In this document: piece by piece, positions 35,647 through 47,339 of the stretch
Position numbering within the stretch: position 1 is the stretch's first letter
Layout of the letters: each line of letters starts with the position of its first letter
NCBI GenBank assembly: GCA_033557465.1
Contig: CM066033.1
Span: 584,690,438 to 584,754,437 of the forward strand
Direction: 5' to 3'
Source of the DNA: Ichthyophis bannanicus
Lineage: Eukaryota > Chordata > Amphibia > Gymnophiona > Ichthyophiidae
DNA: 64,000 nt
Program-made: the position numbers and the translations under genes
The notes under the pieces: generated by a model
What the model was told of the DNA's origin: nothing
What the model saw: only the letters and a program-made list of their open reading frames with translations
Databases searched by the model: none

Positions 35647-35760
35647 TTATTACTGTGCTGTAACTTTTGTTAGCTTCCTTGATTTCTTTGAGCATTTCAT
35701 CATCCATTTGGTCATTCTGGCCAGGCGCTCGATAGTACACCCCCACCCCCACCCCATGGA
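35647..35760 (-). pseudogene. CR1 LINE endonuclease fragment (5' piece of the split LINE)
   Basis: On the minus strand this encodes VYYRAPGQNDQMDDEMLKEI and continues to the point where the DNA transposon entered. It is the upstream part of the endonuclease domain of the LINE at 30190-32808. The LINE is 5'-truncated at about 35760, where Harbinger copy 2 sequence (GTTCCATGGTGTTGTG) resumes. Confidence 0.85.
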
Positions 35761-38700
35761 TAGTTCCATGGTGTTGTGTCCCCCAACAGGTGGATGATGG
35801 CGACGTCGGATGCACTGTAGTAGATGTGGCTGGTTTGTTCTCTGCCCTGTGTCAGAAGAGGATAAATAATGTATTGGTATGCTGCTTGCAACATCAGCAC
35901 AAATTGCAGAGTCAAACATTAATATGCACATAATAAAAGGACACACAGGCAAACATAACATGATCACAACACAGAACACACTGCATGTTGGGGACATTTT
36001 GAATTGGAACCGCAGACACGGGTGTCACATGGATATGGTCATGTCCATGCCCATGTTACACAGGCGTCTCACAGCTCCACCCCATGTGCATCAGCATTTG
36101 TGAATAGAGAGCCAACAGGAAATGTATATGAAACAAAAAGTAAATCATTAGCATGTAAAGGCTGATGTCATTCACAAAAGAACTAAGGTGCAACCTACTG
36201 TGTGTTTGCATCTAGTGTATGTCTTGGATCCCCTGAGGCACTCAAAGGTCACAACAGGTCACAGTGAAGGGGGACGATGTCATCAAAATGTGTAGAATCA
36301 CCATGTCCCCATGTCCAGCCATTGTTGATGCATGTCCACATTATGGCGATATCTGTGATACAAAAATGCTGTTCAACAGTGGTCTGTCAGAACACAAGAC
36401 ACAGTTCTGCTCACAACACACAACACATGTCCACAATGTTCACACGGTAAACAGCAGTGAGGTAGAGATAGCACAGTCACCAACGCCCCCCTGGTGTACA
36501 GACCCCTCACACCACATGATAATGTAAAATGCCTGCAGACTGTGTCATCACACAGCCAACCCAAAAACACACACCCACACAGTATGCTAAGGTGAGCGTG
36601 CCAGCAGTAGCATACGGCTTGTATGTGCACAATTGGAGATTACTGGACATAAAGACCTTCTGAAATGCAATGATACACCCATGTTGGCTGATGGTACAAT
36701 GTTGGGGAAGGGTATACATGTAGCCCACCACCCAAACACCTAGGACCTCCACACACATGCAGCTCTGTTGGACGTGTCCCAGAGACAGTGTTGCAGAAGA
36801 CAAACTGGACAGGAACACATGGGGATATGTGTGCCAACAGCAAGATATGGGGTATGGAGGTGTAGGGAAAGAGGTGAACAACAACATATGTACAATATGA
36901 CAGATCACTGAGGACATGTGTTCCCCCTGACTGCCGTCACAGACAATGTAGCTGTAGGTCCACCTACCCCAGACCACTGCATGTTGGATGACGTACAGTC
37001 ACCTGCCAATGCACCATAGCACCAGGAGCACCAAGTATGTCCTGTGGATTGACAAACACAAGGGAAACATACATATGTCATGTTCTAGCTGTGCAACACA
37101 CACTGCACCTTCCTGACCTCAGCTCGCAGAACCCCCAAGATCCTTTACAGACTGACTGCCCACCATCACACTGTACAGATCTTTCATGTGAGAGTTATCA
37201 CTAACGTTTGTTTGGAAAACTACAAGGGTCCGTACTCTGTCTGCCCCTCCCTCACCTCTCTGTTGCCATACAAACTGGTGAACAGACGTGTTTGCTCCCT
37301 ACCGTGTCCCTGCTTCACTCCAAGGCCGCAGTATTATCCTGTGTCCCCCATAATGCTCCCAATGCCCCTTCACTGTGTGTACTGGTGTCTCAATGTTGTT
37401 TGCTATCCCACTGTCAATTCCTGTAACACATGGAAATATGCAGGGGCACCTCCCGTATCCTCTGTCCATATACATTTCCTTGGTGTGTATAACACATACC
37501 TTGACTAACATTAACAGCTGTGTGCTGATGAGTTGCAAATATATATCTCAATGGCTGAGTTATGTCTGCTAAACCATACCCCGATGTCTGTTTATGACCT
37601 GACCTTGATGGCTGAATGTCATCCCACTGTGTGAAAGCGATAATGGCAAAGCATGGATAGCCTATATGTGCACCTAAAACCTCCCCTCCCATCAGAGCCT
37701 CTTTGTGTGTGTGGACATAACTTTCCGCAATGTAGTTGTTGTCTTGGACTGCACTCTCCTCCTCTACACGCTTACACAGCTTGTAATTGAGTCATGTGGT
37801 TTATGTCTGGATGTCATCAGCTAGATTTGCTCTGTCCTCCCTGGAAACACCATTAAAACCCAATTCCACCCCATATTCAGCTCTCGGCTTGCCTACTGTA
37901 ACCTACACCTTGCTGATCTGGCCTGAATCATCTCTGTCTGCATATAAATATGCAACACTGCACTGCAGGGCTATTCTACAGCCAAAAAAAAGGGCAATGA
38001 TACTCCACCTGGCTGGACACCGCACAGGTTCCCTATCCTTCCCCGCATCCATGTCAGGGCTACATGATGACATTCAGGCACACTGTGGTGTTGCAGTAAC
38101 TTCCCTTAAGGATATTAAATACCAGTATTAAAAATACTACTGAGCATGTATATATTGCTACGTATCACATGTAGTGCCATACAAAAACAACGAACACACA
38201 GACCCTGCTCATCAGAGCATATCAACCACACAATCAGCTCAAAATACTAAATGAAAAAAACGCACAGCTGGACAACTGGCCCCAACCATGGTCTGCTCTC
38301 CCACTGTTAACTCCACACCACATGCCTTTAACCTTGCTGCACCCAAAGCATCAAACTAACTACCTGTGGCTGCACAGCAGCCTCTATCACAATCAGCCAC
38401 AAACCAGGTATGTCACCCCAACACCTCCCACAAGCCTAAAACTCCCCACACACATAATCCACCTCCACCCACATCTTCTGTGTTTCAGTCATGAGTAGAT
38501 TTGAAGTTGGGATGGCCAGGTAGTGTCTGTTACATGTCAGTGCAGTGCTGCATCTTACTGATATTGGTATACAAATGTCAACTAGTATTAGCAGTACACA
38601 CATATTCAAACAAATGCATCAACTAACTACCAAAGCATCAAATTAACTACCTGTGGCTGCACAGCAGCCTCTATCACAATCAGCCACAAACCAGGTATGT

Positions 38701-38940
38701 CACCCCAACACCTCCCACAAGCCTAAAACTCCCCACACACATAATCCACCTCCACCCACTGTTGGTGCCCTGCCCACATCTTCTGTGTTTCAGTCATGAG
38801 TAGATTTGAAGTTGGGATGGCCAGGCAGTGTCTGTTACATGTCAGTGCAGTGCTGCATCTTACTGATATTGGTATATAAATGTCAACTAGTATTAGCAGT
38901 ACACACATATTCAAACAAATGTAGGTGAGAACATATGCAG
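35761..38940. other. Non-coding part of Harbinger copy 2 next to the transposase
   Basis: Reverse-orientation counterpart of about 6010-8920 of copy 1; for example CATGGATATGGTCATGTCCA at 36030 matches 8633 reversed. No gene recognised. A final transposase exon may be hidden near the right edge. Confidence 0.6.
38344..38922. repeat. Recent tandem duplication, about 287 bp x 2
   Basis: CCAAAGCATCAAA...AACTACCTGTGGC begins both copies (about 38344 and 38631). They match almost base for base through CAAACAAATG, with an extra TGTTGGTGCCCTGCCC-like segment in the second. It lies just downstream of transposase exon 2 of copy 2. Confidence 0.85.
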
Positions 38941-39194
38941 TACTTACATGAGAAGAGCTCTGCAATCATCTGCCGCCTGACTGCTGTGCCCTCACGTGTG
39001 TCACCATGGGTACGTGCAGGAGAGCACGTAGGATCATCCTCCAGATCCTCATTAATTTCGACAGGGATATGAGAGCAATGTTGTGCAGGATGCAACAGGC
39101 TATAATGATCTCTGCCACAGTCTGTGGATTGTATTGTAAGGCCCCACCTGTCCTATCCAGACACCTGAATCGACTCTTTAAAATGCCAAAGGTG

Positions 39195-40589
39195 GGACCA
39201 GATGTTTGTCTAAGGGACCGACAAACGGAGCATTGGTCGCCGATCTCTCCTCACCACGCCCAGGTTTAGCTTTACGTTTCCCCATTAGTATAAAAAACAA
39301 AATAGTACAAAGCAAACTCCCAAAACTCACTCTGTTCGCCGCTGTGACGCCGTCCTCTCCCGAGGGTGCCTCCCTTAGTTCTAGCGGGAGGACCCCCCCT
39401 CCCTGCCCTGCTGCTTGTTTGTCCTTGGTAGGGTCAGAGAAGTCCCCTGAGTTAATGAGAGCCGCCTTGGCCATGGTTCAATTGCCTAAACCTGTTACTT
39501 TGGTTGATTCTGGTAGTGCTTTATGCCCACCAGTTTCTTCTGTTGGTTCGGAGATAACCCTGAAGGATCTTTGGCAAGTTTTGCAGTCTATAGATGCTAA
39601 AGTATCCTCAACATTAAGTTCTTTATGTGATTTTTCCTCTCAAACTGTTTCCTCTCTTCAGCAATTGGATAATAAAATTTCTGCGGTAGATGCTGCTTAT
39701 GTTAAGCTTGAGCAGCAACTCCCTTCTTTGCACTCAGCACATATAGCTGGGATGAAAGATGCTTTAATTTTGCATAGCAAGGTGGAGGCTTTGGAGAACA
39801 CCTTGCGTGCTGTAAATTTACATTTCCTTAATTTTCCATGTACCCCTCTTCTTTTGCCAAAGATTCTCCTTGACAAGTACTTTAAAGAGGTCTTGCTTTT
39901 TTCAGATCCTATTGGGGTGTCTCAGTTATTTTATATTTCCGCTAGCTCTAAACGTATCAACCCGGCTGAGGGTGGATTGGACATAATTGAGCCTTCGCTT
40001 ACAAATTTGACTGATTTTTTGGAGGATTCCTCCGACATAATTAATTCGCGTGCCACTCTGGTAGTGTCCCTGACATCGATTGATTATAAGCAGCGTATTC
40101 TTAAGGCCTTTTTTAGGTGTAAGGCGATTCTCTTTTGTGGACACAAGATAAATATTTTTCCTGATGTTTCTCGTAGCACCCAACTTAGGAGGAGGCTTTT
40201 TCTTGCGTTAAAGCCTCGGGTCCTTAAGTTGGGTGCTACTTTCTTTCTTCGGTTTCCCTGCAAGTGTGTAGTGAATTATGAAGGTGCGGTTTATATATTT
40301 TCAGATGTAACACATTTAGAGAATTTTGTACTGGAGCGGCAGGGTGGTGTTGAGGTTAGTCGGGATGAGTAATTAAGTAGTATATGCCTCTATACTGTGG
40401 GTTAGTTAACCTTGGCTTTTCTTGTTTGTTTTCCTTCATTTTTTTCATATCTGGGTCTCAGTGATGTGGACTTAATCATAATGTGTTACTATCTATGTTG
40501 ATATTCTTATGCTTTGTTTCTGATTTGCTTGAACTGTATTAACTTCATTTGTATGTTTGATAAAACCTTAATAAAAAAAAAAAAAAAAA
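39195..40589 (+). mobile_element. ORF1-only L1-like retrocopy with 5' inversion, poly(A) and target duplication
   Basis: Bounded by GCCAAAGGTG (39185-39194 and 40590-40599), with AATAAA and an A17 tail at 40573-40589. The first ~110 bp are inverted: on the minus strand they start an L1 ORF1 (MGKRKAKPGRGEE) at about 39288, while the main body runs on the plus strand. Such 5' inversions are typical of L1 twin priming. ORF1 is followed directly by a ~200-bp 3' UTR; no ORF2 is present. Confidence 0.85.
39300..40372 (+). CDS. L1-like ORF1 protein (RNA-binding chaperone type)
   Basis: About 355 codons remain open in the plus orientation, ending at TAA 40370-40372. The frame is open to the inversion junction near 39300, so the true N-terminus is on the inverted piece. 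Order of regions: a serine/proline-rich N-terminal part; a coiled coil (SSLQQLDNKISAVDAAYVKL and ILHSKVEALENTL); the RRM-like region (LHFLNFP, RATLVVSLTSIDYKQRILKA); and the C-terminal domain (INIFPDVSRSTQLRRRLF, ATFFLRFPCKCVVNYEGAVY). Known L1 ORF1 proteins trimerise through the coiled coil and coat their RNA. No internal stop is visible, unlike the copy at 23129. Confidence 0.75.
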
Positions 40590-41121
40590 GCCAAAGGTGC
40601 GCTCTATGATGGAGCGGCTGGAGGCATGGGCCTTATTGTACCTACTCTCTGCACGTGTCTATGGTTGACGCACAAGGGTCAACAACCAGGGGCGACACCC
40701 ATCTCCTGCATCACCTGCAGAAATAAATGTGGAATGTTAAAACAGGAGCTCATGTCCACCCAAATGGACACAGGTATATATGTGCAAAACAAATGCATAA
40801 CACATCCTGACATAAACATATGACATCACAACTATGCATCAGCGTGTGAAGTTAAAACACACAAGACAAGGGGTAGGTGTACGGATTGAAAACAACATAA
40901 TCTGTAACCACGACACAAATGCTAGCAGCCATTCAACCATCATCACACAGAACCAAAGCAAGGTGGGGGTTGGAGGGCACCAACCCCCCCCCCCCCACGT
41001 TATATCAAACACAGACAGATGACACACACTCACAACGAGGGATACACCTCCAAGTCAGACATTTGCATATACGGTTAGTCACATGAACACCATGTGCATG
41101 TCAGAAATGAGAAATACACAC

Positions 41122-41944
41122 CCAGCAATATACAGTCCTCATACTGTCCTGCCTCAAATTGTCTGAATAGTGCTGAGTGATGCGGGATATAGGAGTCATG
41201 GGTGGACCCTGCAAACCTAGGGACCACATTCAGAATATACATATTTGCATCACATACAACCTGAACATTCAGGGAATGATAGTGTTTGCGGTTGCGGAAC
41301 ACTACCTCCCTGTCTCTAGGCAGGACCAGGGCAACATGTGTGCAATCAATAGCTCCCATCACATGTAGTATCCCGGCTAACGCCTCAAAGGCCTGGTTCA
41401 GGGTCCCCCACTGTTGCCTAGTGTGGGGAATGGCAATGTAATTCCCCACCCAGCTGACCATGGCATGCAGTACTTGGTGGAGACAGCATGAGAAGGTGGG
41501 GCGGCTCATGCTACCCACTGCAGCCACAGATGACTGGAAACAGCCAGAGGCAAAGAAATGTAGGGCACCAAGGAGCTTGACCAAACCTGGTATGGCATTT
41601 GACCGATCAGTCAGGGGCTCAAGGTCAGGTCTTAGATCCTCATAGAGCTCCCTAATAGCCCCCATGCTCAGGCGGTAGAGGGAGATGACCTGGTCCTCAC
41701 GCATGCCCTGGAGCTGGACCCTGGGCCTGTAGAGGCGAGGCTGGCAAGCCTGCACCTCAGCACGCCTCCTGTGCCATGCCGGCACAGCCCCTGCTTGGCC
41801 TGCCCCCACAGCTGCAGGTCTGTTTTGCAGCGGGACTACACCCATGCCCTGTGCCTCAGTCCCATAGACACCATCTCCCCCGTCAGGAAACCGCAGCGCC
41901 TGCTCACCTCCCACTGCAGATGCAGCAACCACAAAGGCTGCCAT
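41122..41944 (-). CDS. HARBI1-like PIF/Harbinger transposase, exon 1, copy 2
   Basis: The same layout as the copy 1 exon. It has an ATG at 41944 (MAAFVVAASAV...), an arginine-rich N-terminus, the MSRPTFSCCLHQVL helix-turn-helix-like region, and the catalytic contexts GAIDCTHV and STHDSYI. The exon ends CTGG|GTGTGT at 41122/41121, a weaker donor than GTGAGT in copy 1. No stop interrupts it, but exon 2 is disrupted by a retrocopy, so the gene as a whole is dead. Confidence 0.87.
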
Positions 41945-42151
41945 AAACTCCACCCATCCAACTCCTCTAACTCACTCAAACACAGACACTCACTTTACTA
42001 ACCAAGCCACACACCTTTCACACCACACACAAACACAGCCACACAATACAACCACCACTCACAAACCCAGCCACACTCCACAATACACCTGCTTCTGACT
42101 CTCTCCTTCCTTCACTGACACTGCACGCCTTTTCTCCCTTGCCTACACAAA

Positions 42152-42562
42152 CCCCTCAAAGTGAACCAGGTGTGCAGGTGCATTTATAGGGTTTTTCTAC
42201 ATTGCGCACATTGTACATGCATAGTTGCGTGAGCGCGGCGGCTGCACGCATTGTGCATGCTTAGTTGCGCAAGTGCGGCAACTGCGTGCATTGCGCTTGC
42301 GCCGCGGAGATGTAGAAGGTGCGTGCGCGGGACACTATGTCACACATGCGCTGTGCGTGAGCGTGAGACATGCGCATGCAACACGCCTCACGCGCACACA
42401 CAGCGCACATGTAACAAAATGTCATGTGCATGCACCTCCCATGTCTGTGCGGCACATGCACAACATGTGCAGCCGCTGCGCTCGCGCAACTGCGCATGCG
42501 CAACGCACGCAACGTAAAAAAAACCCTATAAATACACGTCCACACCTGGTGCACGTTGAGGG
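42152..42562. promoter_or_regulatory. Mirror-symmetric divergent promoter, copy 2
   Basis: Toward the transposase: a TATA-like box (minus-strand CCCTATAAAT, 42182-42191) then CACTTTGAGGGG (minus strand, 42152-42163). Toward the Myb gene: CCCTATAAAT (42524-42533) then CACGTTGAGGG (42552-42562). Both are followed by TGTGTAGGC. The core between them is dense in GCGCATGCGC-like sites, including the NRF-1-type TGCGCATGCGCA at 42491-42502 next to the Myb-side TATA box. The two half-promoters are thus near inverted copies of each other. Confidence 0.7.
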
Positions 42563-42938
42563 TTTTGTGTAGGCGAGTGAGAGAAGGTGTGTGGTGTTGT
42601 TAAGAGTGAGAAGCAGGTGTTTAGTGAAGAGTAGCAGAGGTAGTGAGGTGTGGTGGAGAGTGGTAGAGGCAGGTTTGTTGAGGAGAGGTGTGAGGCAGAG
42701 CAGGGAAGACAGAGAGGAAGGGAAGCAAGGAGCAGGTGAGTGAGAAAGGAGCAGAGTTGAGGAGCAGACAGCAGGGAGAGGAGGGGGGGGGCCAGGACCA
42801 GGTGTGAGATGGTGCTGAGGAGGCCAGGAGCAGGAATGTGTGACAGGGAGGGAGAGGGCACAGAGAGCAGGGAGATGGAGCGACAGGACACAGCAGGAGT
42901 GGAGGAGGAGGGGGGCACCTGTTCAGGAGGACCCAGAT

Positions 42939-43437
42939 ATGGCAGGGAGTGTTGGGCGTGTGGTGGTGGCTGCAGGCACATCGGGTGAGCCCCAGACCAC
43001 ACAGGGCCCTCCCAGTGCCAAACGCAGGCGCATACTGGTGCCAGCTGCGCAACGGAGGAGGGCTGTGAGATTCAGCCAGCAGGAGAACCACATCCTGCTG
43101 GCTAGTGTCTTGGAGCATTACGAGGTTCTCTATGGCCTACTGAGCAACAGCACCACTTTTGCAACATGCACACAGGTGTGGGAGGAGGTGCAGGAGGCCA
43201 TCACACAGGCAGGGGGACCAAACAGGGACCTCGACAGCCTCAGGAAGCTTTTCAACGATATTAAACGTGGTGTGTGTGAACACATGGTGGCAGAGCGGCA
43301 ACATGCCATGGGCACTGGTGGGGGAGGCCCCTTTGCACCAACCCTAACACCCCTGGAGCAGGAGTTAGCGGACCGGCTTGGACCCATATACCTGTGTGGA
43401 CTGCCAGAGGCACTGGACACTGCACATCCCCAGGCAG
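42939..43437 (+). CDS. Harbinger Myb/SANT-like protein, exon 1, copy 2
   Basis: From the in-frame ATG at 42939 it has the basic KRRR patch, RFSQQENHILLASVLEHYEV, VWEEVQEAITQAGG, HAMGTGGGGPF and LTPLEQELADRLG, matching copy 1. The exon ends GGCAG|GTAGGT at 43437/43438. An upstream ATG at 42875 (MERQ..., aligning with MERE of copy 1) is out of frame with the domain, so a one-base shift between 42890 and 42935 has probably removed the original start. Sequence homologous to Harbinger stops near 43600. Confidence 0.78.
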
Positions 43438-43599
43438 GTAGGTACACAACACACACCTTGCTGCTCCAAACGTATAGAGTAAACGCCCTTTGGATATGCG
43501 TCAGGCATCTTATTAGCACCTCCTCATACCTGGTCTCCTAGATCATCTCCTACCCTCTGCCTTTGTCTCATGAGTGTGTTGTCCCCATTCCACCCCTTT

Positions 43600-44131
43600 T
43601 ACTTTACGTATTTCTGTAAACATTTAACCAACATAAACTCCACAATCCACTGGCTGTTTGCCTTGCTAACTTTGGATAGGGGTGAGTACGGGGCCTGAGT
43701 TGGGTGTGCTGGCTTGTGCTGTTGTTTTTAATTGATTGTGTATTTCATGTTGGTAATATGTTTTGTTGGACAGTTGCTTTTCCCCTGATGAAGCAAGGAT
43801 GCTTGCAAAATGCTTTTGAGCTCTGAGTTGAGGCGTCGGGGAATGAAGAGCAGGACGGCAACCCTTTGAGGCACAAAGCATGGTTTTGGAAGTTAAGTGC
43901 TGTCTCCTTGAATGTGTTTGGGTGGCTTGTCGGGATCTGCATGGAAGGTCATTGATGTTATAAGGGCTTGTGCATTATGACAGTTTAGTATGTTGTATGC
44001 GTGCTGTAGGCTCGTGGTTACTGAGACCTTCTGTGCAGTATTGTGTGTTTAACAACATAGAATGAACATAGATATATATGCTTGAATGTAGAAAGATAAT
44101 GAATATTGAAGGATTTGGACCAGCACTTTTT
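43600..44131. other. Unassigned sequence with a hammerhead-like fold
   Basis: Between the truncated end of Harbinger copy 2 and the next element. No gene. It contains the hammerhead-like fold at 43778-43843. Sequence resumes at 47846 on the other side of the inserted element. Confidence 0.45.
43778..43843 (+). ncRNA. Hammerhead-ribozyme-like fold, candidate 2 (probably decayed)
   Basis: The CTGATGA box is at 43785-43791. Stem II pairs GCAAG (43793-43797) with CTTGC (43802-43806) around GATG. AAAA (43807-43810) sits where GAAA is expected. Stem III pairs ATGCTTT with GAGGCGT (wobbles allowed). The cleavage-site-like triplet GTC is at 43835-43837. Stem I pairs TTTCCC (43779-43784) with GGGGAA (43838-43843). 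An unpaired A separates the first box from stem II. G-to-A in the second box fits CpG decay and would abolish activity. Confidence 0.4.
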
Positions 44132-45318
44132 GGGGTAGGTTTACTAAACTGCGGTAATCGTGAATAACGCGCGTTATGTAACGTTAACGATTGTAAGCGC
44201 AGCATAACACGCGTTATGCTGCGCTTACGATCGTTAACGTTACATAACGGGTGTTATGATGTGCTAACGATCGTAAAGCCCCGCGGCACGGTAAAACAAC
44301 GCAGAAGGTGGAGAGAGGGCGGAGAGTGGGCGGGGAGAGGCTCCCCTCACACTAACGCGCTGATTTTCAGGGCTGAATTCCAACGCGAATGAAAACCTGC
44401 CGTTAAAGGCACATTACAGGGGAGAGAAACCATTTCAGTGTCAGCAATGTACAGCCCAGGCAAGAAAACCAAAAATAAGTGATAAGTGTGATACATGTGC
44501 ACAGAACAAAAGGGCACAGAAACACTGAAAATGACCCCAACAAACTGGAAAAAAACAATAACCAAGCTGGCCAATAGTGGTATCAATGAGAAACATCAAC
44601 CCCTCCCCCCGAGTAAGCTCCATAGAACAGATATAAATCATGGAAGGGCCTATACTCCGTCCCCATGCAAGGTGAATGGGCCCACAGTGAAATAGCGCTG
44701 CTCAGGGTTTTCCACACCATCGGACAGGGTTCCTATGGCGTGCACATGTCCCGCAACATCAGGGCGGGCATGTCGGAATGGCAACTGGACAGATGCCGGA
44801 GAAGGGGATACAGAGGGCCGCAGGCGGCACATGCTGTGGTGGAGCTGGGCCACAGTGCAGACTAGGGTGATGCCTAGGTGGCCCATACGAATTCTGAAAC
44901 AGCGGAGCAGCCAGACAGCAACTGCTGAAGGCCCAACATGGGCACGAGTGTGTTTCCCAAAGTGTCACAGGGGATAATACCCAACAGCTACCCCCAAGGG
45001 CACGGAACATTGGCAGGCGGGGCTGGGGGGGAGCGTGGACGTCGATGCAGGAACCCCTACCCCAGAACCCGCACCATAGGCAGCCACCTACCCGCACACT
45101 GGATGGCCTGAGACTGCGCACCACTAGCTCCACCAGCAGAAGGGCATGTCAGCATGGTGGCTGAGGGATACTGGTGGTGGAGGGGGCAGTGGCAGCTGGC
45201 CAGAGCAAACAGTGGCCTAGCCCTGTGTAGGTGGGTGCCATGCACTGCAACAGACAGGCCCTGTCTGACCAACAGTCATGGTATCACCAGGGAATGCACC
45301 ATCTCTGTGATAACATGG

Positions 45319-45374
45319 TGGTGCAGTGCACAAAACCAGTGTATTCAGAAGCAGAAAGTCACAGGTTCAAGTCC
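45319..45374 (+). other. tRNA-like module with a perfect B box
   Basis: TGGTGCAGTGC (45319-45329, one mismatch to the A box) and GGTTCAAGTCC (45364-45374, an exact B box). The same module is on the minus strand at about 61255-61315. No full cloverleaf or T-run terminator follows closely. Confidence 0.6.
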
Positions 45375-45532
45375 CAGCTGTGGTTTCCGCCAACCCAGTC
45401 TTCATATTTTACCCACTACTATAACGTGCTAATACAGACAGAACCTTTCTTGCAGATGACGTAAACATGCCCACAACATCTACATTTTACCCTACAGAGC
45501 ACAGACACCATAAACATGCACATTACCTATAG

Positions 45533-45715
45533 CAGAGCCTCCCAAATGCAGTCCTGGAGGGCCAAACACCATTCCGGTTCCATGCTGCCTCTGATAAAGA
45601 TGCCTGTGCTGCATTTCTATGCGCCACCCCCATGGTATGCAGATGTATCTCATGAGGGACAGCATGAAAACCCGAACAGTGTTTGGCACCGCAGGACTGG
45701 AGTTGGGATCCTCTG
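45533..45715. mobile_element. hAT-type MITE in element A2
   Basis: Palindromic 183-bp sequence beginning CAGAGCCTCCCAAATGC and ending in its approximate reverse complement, with TGTATCTCATGAGGGACAG on one arm. It is homologous to the MITE at 60904-61096. Flanking duplication is degraded. Confidence 0.65.
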
Positions 45716-47339
45716 CCGTAAAGCAGCAGCCAACAGGGGCAGACACACCCGCACCCACAGGCCCCATGATACAAAGCCTCCTGGAGAGGCAGGACTTTGG
45801 GCTCTGCGTGCATCTCCCAATACTAGCACTTGCATACCTTAGTAATGCCACCCTAAACCTGGGAATATGGTACACATCTTTAAAGAGGTTGCTGTGATTA
45901 CTGGCAGATAGCAAGTCCTAGGTTAAGTACAATTATCTGAGTGAGCTGCATCATAGCAACCCTCCTGATGTCTGTGGAGTGTGCTACAGGTCTTGTGTCT
46001 GACAGTGTTTACCAACCTGGGGAGTGACTCCTACAGTATTGCGTACCATAGCCATGCCTGCACTGTGCCCAGGACTTGTGTGGTGGCCTGGGCTGCCCAA
46101 CACCTCTATAGTTGCACAATGCTGGCATAGGTGTGGGGAGTGTGTGTCTGTCTATCCAGTGTGTGGTGGCTGCCAACACCCTCCACAACCCACACTGCTA
46201 GCACTGTTGCCAGTATTGGCCTGCCAATGTGCATAATGAGGAGCAAGGTACCGTGGGAATAGCCTGGATAGGGTGGCCTGGCCTGGATGCATCTGCACAG
46301 GGCATAGGGCTATGGCAATTGTAGTGCCTGGCCACCACCTGCACGGACAGGGTGGCCATAGCATGTCCTGCTGGGAGGTCACTCTCACCCTGACTGAGCA
46401 GTGACCATGGCATGGCTAGGTTCCCCCATAGTGCTTTATAGTGTTTCTCTCATGTGATATTTATGGGTTTTCTTTTGGGGCCCATTCATTGACTTATCTG
46501 CTTGGTGTGTATGTTAACATCCCCATTCTGGGTACATGCATCTCCTCCAGGACCATGCACTATGGACTAGCTGGTGGACTGTCTGCAGCTAGTATGTGTC
46601 TTGCTGGAACACCTTGCAGAGTGCAGCGGCTGGAGGCTTGCTGCTGGAGAATATCAGATCATGATGGGGGGCAGCTGAGCATTTCCAGGCCTGCCGTCTG
46701 TCTGCTATTGCGTTATGGATGTGTACCGCTCTGTCTGTTCCCTAGCAGGACAGGGGTTGCTGGTCCTCTCTACTACTGCCATTGCAGGGAGGTAGACTGT
46801 GGATCTATTGGTGGGTGATCCTGTTTCCCACTCTGCCCCATAGGGTGGGTTGCGTGGTGGTACATGATCTGCCCATGGGTCCATACACCCCCCTCCCCTC
46901 CTACAGCAGGTAACCATGGCACCAACACAGGATATGCACTATTCTGGGTGCATCATCGCCCATGGGGACTAGACATGACCGGGACATACAGCAGGGCACA
47001 GATGTATCCTAGGTGTGTCTAACGGAACTACCTATCACACACTGATGGGGACCTGCAGCATGGCGTAGTTCAGCCATGAATGGTGCTGGGCGCCCCACCT
47101 CAACCTTATGGTGGGCACAGTACCCACACAATGTGACTGTCTGTGGCTACTCTGTGGCAGTACCACACACGGTCTGTTCCCCCTACCTGGCCGAGGTGCT
47201 GTGGGGGTGCATACCCAATCTTGTGCCCATCTCTCGACTGCTGATTTGCATGTGCAGTGCATCATGGGTACGGGTGGGTTAACCCTATCCTGGTAACCAC
47301 AGCATACAGTTTGTGTGGTGATGTGCAGTCCTGCAGCCA

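Larger units (their letters stand above)
38948..40714 (-). pseudogene. HARBI1-like transposase exon 2, copy 2, split by an L1-like insertion
   Basis: The exon starts after a CTGCAG acceptor at 40714 and runs to about 40590. It is interrupted by the retrocopy 39195-40589 and resumes at 39194 down to a GTAAGT donor (38948/38947). The second part reads VEINEDLEDDPTCSPARTHG and AVRRQMIAELFS, matching copy 1. The insertion falls just after the segment holding the catalytic glutamate region, so this transposase cannot be made intact. The exon is therefore a pseudogene piece. Confidence 0.85.
24143..43600 (-). mobile_element. PIF/Harbinger-like element, copy 2, with nested insertions
   Basis: It starts at 24143 with GGGGTATGTTTACTAAAGGG next to a TTA flank, the expected Harbinger target, inside an L1-like ORF1. 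Reading on the minus strand it has the same order as copy 1: Myb-like gene, divergent promoter, transposase exons, long non-coding segment, terminal module. Four insertions interrupt it (25378-27612 hAT, about 30190-35760 CR1 with a DNA transposon inside, 39195-40589 L1-like). Removing them leaves about 10.5 kb. The Myb-side end is missing: similarity stops near 43600 and no terminus is seen before the next element. Confidence 0.8.

Noticed and set aside
39178..39474. Separate minus-strand gene starting MGKRKAKPGRGEE
   Set aside because: It is the N-terminus of the L1-like ORF1 on the inverted 5' segment, not an independent gene.
45319..45374. Possible functional tRNA gene
   Set aside because: Perfect B box but no acceptor or anticodon stem pairing that I can find by eye, and the module recurs inside related transposons.
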